From: Chrysoperla carnea
Taxonomy: Eukaryota; Arthropoda; Insecta; Neuroptera; Chrysopidae
Assembly (NCBI RefSeq): GCF_905475395.1
Contig: NC_058341.1
Coordinates: 64,735,501-64,799,500 of the forward strand
DNA: 64,000 bases
Direction: 5' to 3'
The stretch's first letter is position 1. Every line of letters starts with the position of its first letter. The translations under genes and the position numbers were made by a program. The notes beneath the pieces are model-generated. The model was given only the letters and a program-made list of their open reading frames with translations. It was not told the DNA's origin and did no database searches. Below are positions 34,251 to 45,600 of the stretch, one piece after another.

Positions 34251-35216
34251 GGGGAGCATGGGGTAATTGGCACAATCTATGGAATATTGTTAATAAAACT
34301 CATAATTTTTTTAATTTAAATTTTTATTTAGCAAGAACGTAAGTTGTACTTATCTGGTTACCAGAAAATCATAGAAAAATCTTAAGCCTAAGTAAAGTTT
34401 GGCGAAAATTAAAAAAATTCTGGATTATGTCTTTCGCTCCAATTACCCGAACATTCTGGAAATAGGAGCCAATAAATATCCCATTGGTCGAATGGGAGCC
34501 ATTAAATTTTAATCAATCTAGAGTAGTCTCATCTTTGATTTCAGTCAGTCTCAAATAAATCTAATCTTATATATCAAAGAATTAAATAAAAAAAGGAACA
34601 TTTGGTGACAACATGGTCTCGTTTGTCCAACCATTATGGGAGCAGGTGTAGATTGTTCCCGGTGGTCCATCTTTTTCAAGCTGAAGCGAGTGGCATTGAC
34701 GTGGAAAAATAAAAAGAAGTGGAATGAACATTCTTGGAGCACTCATGGCACATATTACCGTCATATTTCTCACGAGTTCAAATTATTGTAGGTACGAGGA
34801 ATAAAAAATCTTACGATGGATAATGAGAGCCATACAGCTCTCATTACCCGCTTAACCTTCAATCGAAAAAATAAAATTTCAAAATTACATTTCGTAAACT
34901 ACTAAAATTTCAAAAGTCATACCTTAAATTAGAGAGGTTTAGAGATATAATTAAGATAAATACAATATCAAAAGTATGTATTTTAATGCTGAGCTGGAAC
35001 GTTATTCTTTTGTATTTATTATGCATATATTGCAGCAAAAAAATACAAAAGTCTCGTACAATAGAATGAGTGCAACTAAGTCATTGTGCGCTTTAGGCTA
35101 GCTCTATCAAACATAAACAAGACATTCGAACTTAATTTACTTAATTACGGGCGTTAGGGCAGTCCATTTTAAACTCGCTCCCATTACCCACAGGCCGTCA
35201 ACACCCCATGTTCCCC
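34251..35216. mobile_element. TA-flanked DNA transposon, non-autonomous
   Basis: GGGGAGCATGGGGTAATTGG start and ACACCCCATGTTCCCC end with TA on both sides. Interior repeats TGGGAGCCATTA and CTCATTACCCG motifs. No transposase seen; small frames inside look non-coding. Confidence 0.65.
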
Positions 35217-36235
35217 TAGAAATGTCCAGTCCGCCGAGAAGCACTCTTTGCCATTTCTGCTAATGCAGCTCTATTACCTACTAATAGCTTTCCAGTATCT
35301 CTGTGACGGTTTAAAAACAGTATGTTTCTTTCATAAATAAAACGGAAAACCCAATATTATTTTACAGAGCAATAACATTAATATTTTATTACCGATAAAT
35401 TAATTGTTATATTTTATTAACTTCTATTCTCGTTTTTGCATAAAGGGACAAATAGAAATTATTGTAATCGAAACAGTGAAAAAAAATTTTAAGTTTTCCG
35501 CAAAAGTTAACGGTCTTAAACCTGGATTATTTTCGATTCCCGTTCTTTTCTCCGACACTCTGAAAGCTAGATGGCTATCAATGGGTATGTAGCTTCGAGG
35601 TTTTAGTCAATAGGATGTGATTTTCACAAGATAAGTTTCGACTACAAAACTACAGAAGAAAACTAAAGAAAGAAGGTTTCGGAAACTACAAGAGAAAGAA
35701 GGTTACAAATTTGTAAGGAGCTTCTAATAGTAGGTTTCTTGATCATAATATGGTATTTTCATTCCTTTGCTAAATCTATGGACAGATTTTTTTTCGCTAG
35801 AATTTACAAAAACGACAAATTAAAAAGAACTTAAAAGTGCTTACTTACTTAAAAGAACTTAAATCCAAAACTTATAACCGTGTAAATCACGAGATAATAA
35901 TGGCTACGTTCCCAATTTTGTCCAATTTACGTCAAAATTAATATCTCGAAAACGAAAGTTAATATCTAAAATTTTTTAACTTTCAACTCTTTTACTTTTT
36001 TTTTAATTCTACCGAGAGAATTTTTTAATATCGAAAAAAAAATAGCTGGTAGCATATTGAGTTTTACATACTTTGAATGAGAAATCACAAACTTTTCAGC
36101 TGATTATTTCGCAATCTAAATGACTGAAAATTCGTCAAATTCGGGATCTCACAATTAACAGTATCCTGAGCCTGTGAAAAAATAGGCCAAATCTGTCGAC
36201 AAGGGCTTGCATGCTGGTAATAACAAAAAAATGGT
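35217..36235. other. Gene-free stretch
   Basis: No reading frame with protein-like composition and no terminal repeats seen. Confidence 0.4.
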
Positions 36236-36610
36236 TAAGTGTTGGATATGTTTTTTGGAATATATACATGCCTTGAAACGAAATGTGTCATAAACGTATT
36301 TTGGTAGAAAATTGAAACCGAACAAAAATATTTTTTGCTGTCCAAAATTTTATTGTGAAAAAAAGGTTAATTCGTGCGTATATTTTTTGGTATGTACGTG
36401 CTTTGTGACCAATTCTGGCATATACTTACCCATTTTAAACGAAAACCGAAATCAGACCCAAATAAATTCTTTAAGAGCGGAAAATCGACAAATAGTTTAT
36501 TTGTGAATGTGTCTTTTCCAATATGCATGCTTTAAAATGATTTTTGGCATTTACCTATTTTGGTCGAAAACCGAAATTGTGCAATTTTTAATCAAGTCCA
36601 AAATTTTACT
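36236..36610 (+). repeat. Diverged tandem repeat of about 130 bases
   Basis: Three units each pairing ATATRCATGC/TACGTGCTTTG-type motifs with a following CGAAAACCGAAAT or GAAAATTGAAACCGAA and a TCCAAAATTTTA block. Non-coding. Confidence 0.5.
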
Positions 36611-37057
36611 GTAAAAAACCAAAAATTTGATTTCAAAAAATTTAGAAAAGAACCAAAAAAAAAAATTTTTTTTTCTTAAAAAGAGGAGATGCAAAATGGA
36701 AATAGAAGTTTGTGTAGAATCATTTACTGTGTTTTTATTAATCAAAATAAATAATAAATTTAAATTATTATTTTATAATAATAAAATTAAATAATAACAT
36801 CCGATTCATTCGTTCAATGACTTATTGAATGTAGGTTTTGTAAATCATCCATATCTATATATAAATAAGCGATTTACCACTGACTGACTCATCACGAAAT
36901 CTCCGAAACTATCGGCCCGATTAACTTCAAATATCGCCTACTTACCTCTTTCGTGACATAGACGCTCACTAAGATCGGATTTTACGAAATTCCTATCCCA
37001 AGGGATTTTCTGTATTTTATAAGTCTTTAGATACAGTCATAAAGGTAGAAGATACTG

Positions 37058-37532
37058 TTCACTTTACTGTCGAGTTTCTACACACACTCAACCCACCGGG
37101 AATACCACCTCATATTCTTCATCTAAAAATTGGTGCACCAATAATGTTGTTGCGTAATTTAAATCCCCCAAAATTGTGTTATGACACCAGACTACGAGTA
37201 AAAACCATGCAAAGAAACGTTATCGAAGCAACAATTTTTACAGGAAAGTAGGAGGGGAAAGTGTATTCATTCCGAGAATCCCTCTGATTTCATCGGACTA
37301 TCATTTTGAATTTCAGCTTTTGTAGTTTCCAGTAAAATGTTGCTTTGCGATGACTATCAATAAGGCACAAGGTCTGAGTTTAAAATTAGCCGGTGTAGAC
37401 TTACGAAGTGACTGTTTTTCTCATGGTAAATTTTATGTGGCGTGTTTAAGAGTGTGTTCACCTGAGGATCTCATCGCTCTCCAACCAGATAAACGTACGA
37501 AGAATGTAATTGTTTACAGAGAAGTTTTGTAA
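37058..37532 (+). pseudogene. Helitron PIF1-like helicase C-terminal remnant
   Basis: Reads VEFLHTLNPPGIPPHILHLK and IGAPIMLLRNLNPPKLC, then MTINKAQGLSLKLAGVDLRS and SPEDLIALQ (37350-37532). MTINKAQGQ(S/T) and the CSRVGSPEDL-like block are PIF1 helicase motifs of Helitrons. In-frame stops in the 5' half (after IFTGK and before MTINKAQ) show decay. Confidence 0.75.
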
Positions 37533-37575
37533 ATGTGAATAAAGTATTTTACAGGTTTATATACCAAGTGTTTTT

Positions 37576-37881
37576 GTACCATCTAGGCATAAACATGTCT
37601 GTAGTAGGACTGAATACATCTGTTTAGTAATGCATCTAAGCGAGAGGTATTGCATACATATATTGTAAGGCTACAGATACGATACACAAGACTTTTGTTG
37701 TATGCATGCAGAGAGTGGGAGTTTTGTTGCATACAAGTATTTTTAATTAGCTAAAAAACTTCCACTCTCCAAGCGTCTCCCAACTAATGTTAAATACATG
37801 TATATAATACCTCTCGCTTAGATGCATTACTAAACGGATGTATACTGTCATACTACAGATATGTATATGCCTAGATGGTAC
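37576..37881. mobile_element. Foldback MITE nested in the Helitron
   Basis: GTACCATCTAGGCATAAACA pairs with ATGCCTAGATGGTAC; inner TAATGCATCTAAGCGAGAGG pairs with its complement at 37810. Nested just after the helicase remnant. Confidence 0.7.
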
Positions 37882-38497
37882 GAACACACATGGTATATTT
37901 ATCCATTATTATGAGTTTCATGTACATGAAATGTTATTACATGTTAAAATTAAGAGAAATAAATTAATTTAATGAAAAATGGAAATGTAGTTGTTATTTA
38001 TAAAAATTGTCATACATATAAAATAAAGGACGTAAAAATATAATTGATTACAAAAATTAATTTAATAGATTTAAAAAATTAAAAAATATTTAAAAAAAAA
38101 AAATTCAAAATTTGTACTTAGTTTTATGGTGCCAATTTTTTCGTAGTGTAGGCCTACTGGGGATCCCGCCACAATAAATAACGGGAACGCATCCCAATAC
38201 ACAGTACCTCATGAGTGATGTGGAAATCTGTGTATTCACTGACTGGCACTATATATTTTTATTTTAAATTTGAAAAATTTACAAAAAATATCAAATCGAA
38301 ATCAAACATTTCGTTAATAAAAGAAGTATACATTCACATCTAAATGGTTAATGTGCCGAGCGAAGCGGGTGGGAATCAGCTAGTATTAATATAAAATTTA
38401 AATAAGACGTGTGGAGATGGCTTTTAGTAGCCAAACCAACAACTTCTTGATCAATCTAATTATTATACTCCATTTGAAATGAAGAACAAACTACACA

Positions 38498-38900
38498 CTT
38501 AGTCTAGTTAACAAGTTCAAATTATAGAAATAATGGTCGAAAAAATACGTGTGACAGTTTGTTGTAATCGATGTAATGTCTAGAAAAATGTACCAAAAGC
38601 ATTTTTCAGCACATAAAAATTGCAAAAGTTATAATAAACAATTAAATATGGAAAAAAGGTATTTTCGCCACTATTTCAAACAATTTTAATGTTCTTAAAG
38701 AGAAGGAAATTTCCAATAAAAAATCCTCACTCCCGAAACTTTATTTCCATTATTTATGATTTTAATTTAACGCTGAAAATAGCCCTTTTTGTGTCATTTT
38801 TTGATTATTGTAAAAGCGTCGAAAACGAGTATCTCACACTTAATAATTTTTTTAGGTATTAAATATTAATTTAAAAATTTTTCTAAATTATGGTGAATTC
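38498..38900 (+). repeat. Dispersed repeat C2, uninterrupted copy
   Basis: Colinear relative of 4578-5850 without the two insertions, so it shows both empty sites (near 38635 and 38865). Confidence 0.7.
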
Positions 38901-39290
38901 CAACACTTTATAGCATTTATTATCGTTGGAAAATCTTAAAGTTAATTGTTTAATTATTGTTTTTAACAAGTTAGACAATTGTTTATTCAGAATTTTTTAT
39001 GAATTTTTTGTTAACCTAATTATTTTAAACAAAGTATTAAATTTTTTTAACTCTTTTGACGTTATCTTGTTAAGTATACATATAAGAAGGGCTCCACGAA
39101 GCCAAAAAGCTTTACACCAATTATTTAAACATTTTCTTTTAGTTTACAATGAAAACGAAAATTCCAGAAAATACTCTGAATACACAGTTGTCTAACTTGT
39201 TGAAAAATTAACTTAATAAATTTCCAACGATAATAAATTCTTTAGAATGTTCTCAGGTCGTCAAAAGGGGTTTCTAGGCAAAAATCTATA

Positions 39291-40192
39291 CAGCGTGTCT
39301 ACTTAATTTGGCTCCATGTAGCAAATTTTTTATTATAAGGTTTACGAAGAAAAGTTATTCTTTATAAAAATCTTTGCTTTCGAAAATATTAGCATTCGGC
39401 TATTCATTTTTGACATCGAATGAACAGAGTATCCACAACCATTTAAAAGTGAGTGACGTTGACCATTTAGAACAAATAATAAGGGAATCGGTTCAAGAGA
39501 GAAGAACAATTCATGTATTAAACACGAAGGTGGATATGTTAAGGCAAAAACATATGGTCTAAGGCAAAAACGAACTGATGATAAGTGTTGTGACTTACGT
39601 CAGCAATAATAATTGTAACGTAATAAATGAAAAATAAATGTTTTGTATTAATTATTTTGTTATAAATTTTTTTCAAATCAGCAAATAAATATTTGAAGTA
39701 CGATAACTGGTTAATTTGGATAACAGATAACGTGTTTTATAAATAGGATTTGCAAAATTTAATTTTAAATTGAAGTGGTCAAAACATTCCCATCGTTCGC
39801 AATTCATTGCTAAACAGTTATCTTCACTTCGTTTTTGCATCTACGTATCCACCTTTTCGTTCCATACATGTAATTGTTCTTTCATAAAATTTTTTTAATA
39901 TTCTCTCCTACATATCTCGAGAATTTCTTGAAACGTTGTCCTTATTATCTGTTTTAAATGGTCTGGTCGTTTTGATATGTATACATATCAAAACGACCAT
40001 AAAAATTCCTTTCGAATTTTTTCACTTTGTGGACATATCCTGTATACATTCAAACTGATGACAAAAGTGAATAGCTAAATGTTAATATTTTCAAAAGCAG
40101 ACATTTTATACAGGTAACTTTTTTTCATAAACCTTATAATAAAAAAGTTTTTCATATGGAGCAAACTTAAGTAGACGCGCTGTATAAAAAAA
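39291..40192. mobile_element. TA-flanked mariner-type non-autonomous element
   Basis: CAGCGTGTCTACTTAATTTG and AACTTAAGTAGACGCGCTG ends with TA outside. Contains a perfect 36-base palindrome (39964-39999). A short plus-strand frame (39425-39560) includes VSDVDHLEQIIRESVQERRT, possibly a decayed transposase or captured exon; not recognised. Confidence 0.65.
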
Positions 40193-40739
40193 AGTCTACA
40201 TTCGAGTTTATCATACACGCGTACTCATTGAAAAATAAAAAGTCAAAAACTATTCAATTAAAATTTCCAAATAGGCAACTGTATGCTCTGTGGATTACTT
40301 ACGTGTCGGGAAACCGTTTGACTTATTCGTGTACGCACTAGACGAAAAAGTGTCGTACCAAACCATTCGTTTTCCAAGCAAACTTAACACTTCTAGATTT
40401 AAAATCCCGTAGATTCTCAAATAATCATTGCTCAAAAAGCACCCCTTTGCAAGGGATGCTAAAATTGCATTCCGGGGAGTTGAATACGGTTTGCACGGAG
40501 GTTTAAAAGAGTGAGAAATGTTAGATCTCTAAATTTTATAGGAGTTAAGAAGTGAATAAAAAATTTAAAGATTAGTTTACGAAAAATTTCTAAAACCACT
40601 CAAAAGCTTGTCTATTTTTCTTTAAAATGAGCTATAAAAAATTTCCATATGAGCTTTTAGGACCAGGCCATTTTGGACCAAGCAAAATTAACACATATAG
40701 ATTTAAAATTCCGTATCTTCTCAAATAATCAATGCCATT

Positions 40740-41165
40740 ATATATTTTTCTTTAATCCCTCCAGTTTTCGAATAAAAAATTCGTTAAATTTGAAAATATG
40801 CGATTTTTACAATTTTAATCCCTCATAAAAGTCTATCAAAATGAAATTTTTCGAATTTTTTTTTTAATTTGACTTTATTTCCAGTCGGTTGGTGAAACTC
40901 TCTTCTTTCTAGTACGTAAAGAACAGCAAATCTTTATTTTGGATGTTTTTCACGCGGTCTCTTAACAATTAACAATTAAGCACTTAAAATACAATAAGAC
41001 CAAAAATTTTTGCGGGAAGTTGTTGAGTAAGCTTTACACAAATAAAAATTTTATACATGTTAAAAATCTGATTTTTTCATACGCTTTTTGAGGGATAAAA
41101 ATCGCAAAATTTTACAAATTTTTTATTCGAAAACTGGAGGGTTTAGAGACAAATATCTAAGAACA
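40740..41165. repeat. Inverted repeat
   Basis: TCCCTCCAGTTTTCGAATAA (about 40757) pairs with TTATTCGAAAACTGGAGGG near 41126, and TATGCGATTTTTACAATTTT with its complement. Preceded by a direct repeat: AGATTTAAAATYCCGTA with TCTCAAATAATCA at 40394 and 40700. Confidence 0.55.
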
Positions 41166-41464
41166 TTTTTTGTTAATTTTGACCCCAATTATATGATAAA
41201 AATTTTTTGGAAGCGATTCGGTTAATATTGTTTTGTAGTTTAAAAAAAATACTTTAAACAATATCTAATCAATCGGGTTACCTACCCACCGGCAACCTGA
41301 AAATTATTCATGTTTAATGGATTGGATTTTGCCGGGTCTAAGTAAAAAACATTGCTTATTGAATGCTGTAGTGCGAACAGCTCGGCAATCGCCGGCAACC
41401 ATTTTCTCATTGGGAGCGAATTTCTTCCAAGCGCCAGCCTTTCACTGACTAAAACTTAATAATA

Positions 41465-41910
41465 ACAAGTGAAAACAAACAATTGACTGAGTTAATTGTT
41501 GAAATACCATGCATACACAGTGTTGATTACTCTGCCACATCACACATACATGTCACACATACATAACTGATATTCCCATATAATACATACTATATAATTT
41601 ACGTCTAATTTGCGCCCTCGCGGGTAAACAGTGATGTTTACGAAAAAAATGTTTCAAACAAAAGTTGGTTATTTTATTATAAAGAATATTTTTTACATTT
41701 AAACTTTTGTTCTATCTCTAACGGTTTACAAGATGGGTCCTACGGACACGTCTGTTGACAGACAGACGGACAGACAACCGAAAATGGACTCATTAGGTGA
41801 TTCTATGAACACCTATACCAAAATTTTGTTCATAGTATCAATATTTTTAAACGTTACAAACTTGGGACTAAACTTATTATACCTTGCATATTACTTATAT
41901 GCATGGTATA
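41465..41910 (-). repeat. Dispersed repeat A copy
   Basis: Minus-strand copy: CAAGTGAAAACAAACAATTG at the left, CATGGTATA at the right, with the GACGGACAGACAACCG region between; shorter than 26901-27550. Confidence 0.65.
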
Positions 41911-42447
41911 ATAATTAATAACAATAGAAATCAAATGCATTTTAGAATGTACCGTTAAATATTAAAATTAATTTGATGACCCACATTGCATCTTTTACTT
42001 TTACTAGAGTCGATAAACACATCAATAATACTTTATTTATTATTATTACTTCAGTTTGTTTAAAACTAATCAACTGCTGAGTACCAACCAGACCAGCTAC
42101 TCTGCTACAAGTGAATTAAAACTGATATTTTTAATTTTTCGTTTTAACAATAAAATTATAAAAAAAAAATAAGTCAAGTAATCTTTAAAGATAGCGAGCG
42201 GACACGCATTCATATTCATTAAAAAAAAAAAAAAGTTTAATTAATTTGCGATAATTTTGTCAAAATATATATGGAATCAAGTTTTAAAGTTTTAATAAAC
42301 TAGAATTTACTGGTATGATTGTTGCCCCACGTGAACTAAATGATCTTTACATGTCACTCATGTTATTTGATAAAATAAATAATAAATCTTTTATAAAATA
42401 ATATTTGTTTATAATATTTATATAATAATACATTTGATTATAAATCA

Positions 42448-42510
42448 TATAAAAGCAACACCCAAGTCATGTTTCAAATTAATTAGAAATATTTATTAAA
42501 TCAGATCAGT
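42448..42510 (+). promoter_or_regulatory. Candidate core promoter of ALDH1L1
   Basis: TATAAAAG at 42448-42455 lies about 150 bases before the start codon; a weak TCAAAT initiator sits near 42474 at roughly the expected spacing, and a better arthropod TCAGT motif lies at 42506-42510 but further than usual from the TATA box. In AT-rich DNA such boxes occur by chance, so this rests on position. Confidence 0.3.
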
Positions 42511-42603
42511 TCATATAACATTTTGTTTCTTATTTTTATTTATTACTTACTGTTCATCAATAATAAATATTTTTTGTGTATTTTTTTTTTGGTTTCATCA
42601 ACA

Positions 42604-45600
42604 ATGTCAAACGTAAGTAGAATTTACAATATTTTTTTAAAACTTATACAATATTACGAGAGTGATACCCACCCGCTTCGCTGGGTTTAAAAGTGAAGAT
42701 TGATGAAGATTGCTCTCGCATATCCCCTTTCTATAACACTCGAAAAAAATGGTAAGGATTGTTTTACACAGATAAAATATATGTATGGTTTTCTATTTTT
42801 TTAAATATATAATAGTAATTATTCATTGAGTATATCAGAGAAGATGGTCGTGAAATATTTTATATTGACTATTTTTACAGAAATGTAATTTATGGTAATG
42901 TCAAATGACTACTTTTACAGAAAGCTGTAATTTATGATAATGTCAAACTAAACTAATTTTTAAATTTTTTTAATTTTTTTATTAATATGTCTTATATAAA
43001 TTATAAATTATATCTCATGTGTTATTCTGATATATCAGCTATATTGCTGTACAGTTTCATTAAAAACCATTCGCTAGTTTTAACGTGAAAGCGTAACAAA
43101 CAAACAAACAAACATGCTTACTTTCGCATTTATAGTATATAGAGATAGAGATAGAAATAGAGAAGAGATTACCCTAGCAAGTTTTTTTTCTGTACTACCC
43201 TTATCTTCGGTCTAAAAATGAAATACGCCAAATAAATAATTTTAACGAAAAAATATTATAAATTTAAATAATAAGTTTATTAGACAAACATGTTAGTTTT
43301 TACAGATGCTCCACTAATACATCTAGACATATAATTACTATTTTTAAAACATGTTCTCCTAATATTAAGTTAAGGTCCTTTGACTTTTTTTACGATTTTT
43401 GGCGATTATAGAATGCGTTGATATATTTTATTGTGTTTAAAGCGTGCTTTTGACAGCTGATTCCCTTATTTATTTAAAAAGAGTGCTCTCCTGTGTTGTT
43501 GATATTTGTAATTTTTAACCGACTTCAAAAAAGGAGAAGGTTATCAATTTGGCTGTATTTTTTAATGTTTGTTACCTCAGAACTTAATTTGACTGGGTGA
43601 ATCAATTTTGATTATTCTTTTTTTATTTGAGAGCTAGAGCTACTATTTCAATTTGGTCCAGTTCTAACAATAGCATCCATGAGAAAATCACAAAGAAAAA
43701 AGCTTTTAACAAATAAAAAATAATAAAACTATTCCAAAACAAATTAATATGAACTAAAATGTAAAAAAATAACGATAACATAATGTAGTTACAATTATGC
43801 TTATTTTTGGCTCGGTGTCAGCCAAGTTAATGTAGCAAACTGTTCTGTCACAGTTGTTTCCTTGGCTGACACCGACTCCAAAAATAGCAGAAAATTGTAA
43901 CCACATTATATTTTACTTTTTAGTACATTTTTTTGAAGCCGGTTTTTTTTTTGTCATTGGTTTTTTTTAATATGGTGTTTTTATTGTAAATTTTGTACTT
44001 TATCGTGTTATTTTTTTCTTGTAAAATGGAACAGACTCTCATTCTTGATGAATGAGATAAATGAGAATGAGAATGATGAATTGAACAGACTCTCATTCTT
44101 GATGTACATTGTTGCCGAAATTCCCAGTTCAGCCATCCAAATTTAATGTATTCGTATATTTATTTCTCATTCTTTTTTTACTTTTTGTCCTCCTTCAAGA
44201 ATTTCATATAAAATAACATTTTCTGAATTACAACGAGACATTACATCTGTATAACATTCTATATCTATAAAGTGAGCTATAAAAAGGTTCCAATTAAAAT
44301 CGGTAGATAGAGTCTTCCTTAGTAGGATTGTCGAACATGGAAAACATTTGTTAAATTTCTATATTATCGAATATTTTCAGAGATCGTTACGTATTGCCAT
44401 TATTGGACAAAGTGTCTTCGCAGCAGAAGTATTTAAACAACTTGTAGACGGTGGTCATGAAATTGTTGGTGTATTTACAATTAAAGATAAAGGAAATCGT
44501 GAAGATCCTCTAGCTATTACTGGAAAGGAATACAATGTACCTGTATTCAAAGTGGCAGCATGGCGTAAAGCTGGTAAACCAATTCCCGAAATATTAGAAC
44601 AGTATCAATCGGTGAATGCTGATTTAAACGTTTTACCATATTGTTCACAATTTATTCCAATGGAAGTTATTGATTATCCACCATTAAGAAGTATTTGTTA
44701 TCATCCGTCTATTTTACCACGGCATCGAGGAGCCAGTGCTATTAATTGGTAAATATTATCTATATTCCTTACTTTACAGGATGTCTTTTTTAATTTGACA
44801 CATACTGGAAACTCGAAAAATAAGTTTTATCGATAAAAATGCTTCAAGCGAAAAATGTTGGCGCACATCTTTCACAGATATTAAAGTTTTCAAGCTCAAT
44901 AAAGAGCTAATTATACTTCATAACTGGTAACAGACAGATGAATACTATAAATTAGAAAGATATGATTGAAAAGGTAACATTTTTTTGTTCGAAACCGTAC
45001 AGTTTTGGCAAAAACGGGTAAAAAATGTTTACCCTAAATTGATTTTTCGTATCAAAATTGTTATTTCGTATAATTGTTTCTGGGAAATCTAGGCACTCTT
45101 CGAAAAACTTTTTCAATAAAACCAGTAAGAGTGGTTTACTTTTCTATAAAGACCATTTTTGTTTAAATTGAATAAACAAACGCACAAAAAGCTATATTTT
45201 TGCTATCAATTACTGCCTAAACTATTCAGTTTACAAAAAAATATTTCAAACAAAATTTACTTGACTATTTATAAAGAACAACTTTCTAATTTAAAGCTTT
45301 CATCTAATGTTTGTTAGTTGATAAGTCTATGAATCAGAGTGTGGTTTTAATTGAACCTGAAACCTTAGGTCGGATTCGATGCCAGTATAAGTTATATGCC
45401 TTTGAAACTAACATCTTTCTTTTGAAGCATTTTCCTCGATTAAATTTATTTTTCGAGTTTCAAGCATATGTCAACTTAAAAAACAAGCATATGTCAACTC
45501 AACAATTTGCAGTTCCTTTAATTTTAATACTTTTTTTTTGTTATTATAGGACGCTTATGTGTGGAGATAAAGAGGCCGGCTATACCATATTTTGGGCTGA

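Larger units (their letters stand above)
36854..38383 (+). mobile_element. Helitron with decayed helicase
   Basis: Starts TCTATATATAAATAAGC preceded by A, and ends in a GAGCGAAGCGGGT hairpin followed by ATCAGCTAG and then T: the Helitron A^T insertion and CTAG terminus. Includes the helicase remnant at 37058-37532, followed by a palindromic insert at 37576-37881. Confidence 0.8.

Noticed and set aside
38926-39195. 89-residue plus-strand frame
   Set aside because: Hydrophobic AT-codon composition with no domain, overlapping a palindromic TTTATTATCGTTGG repeat.
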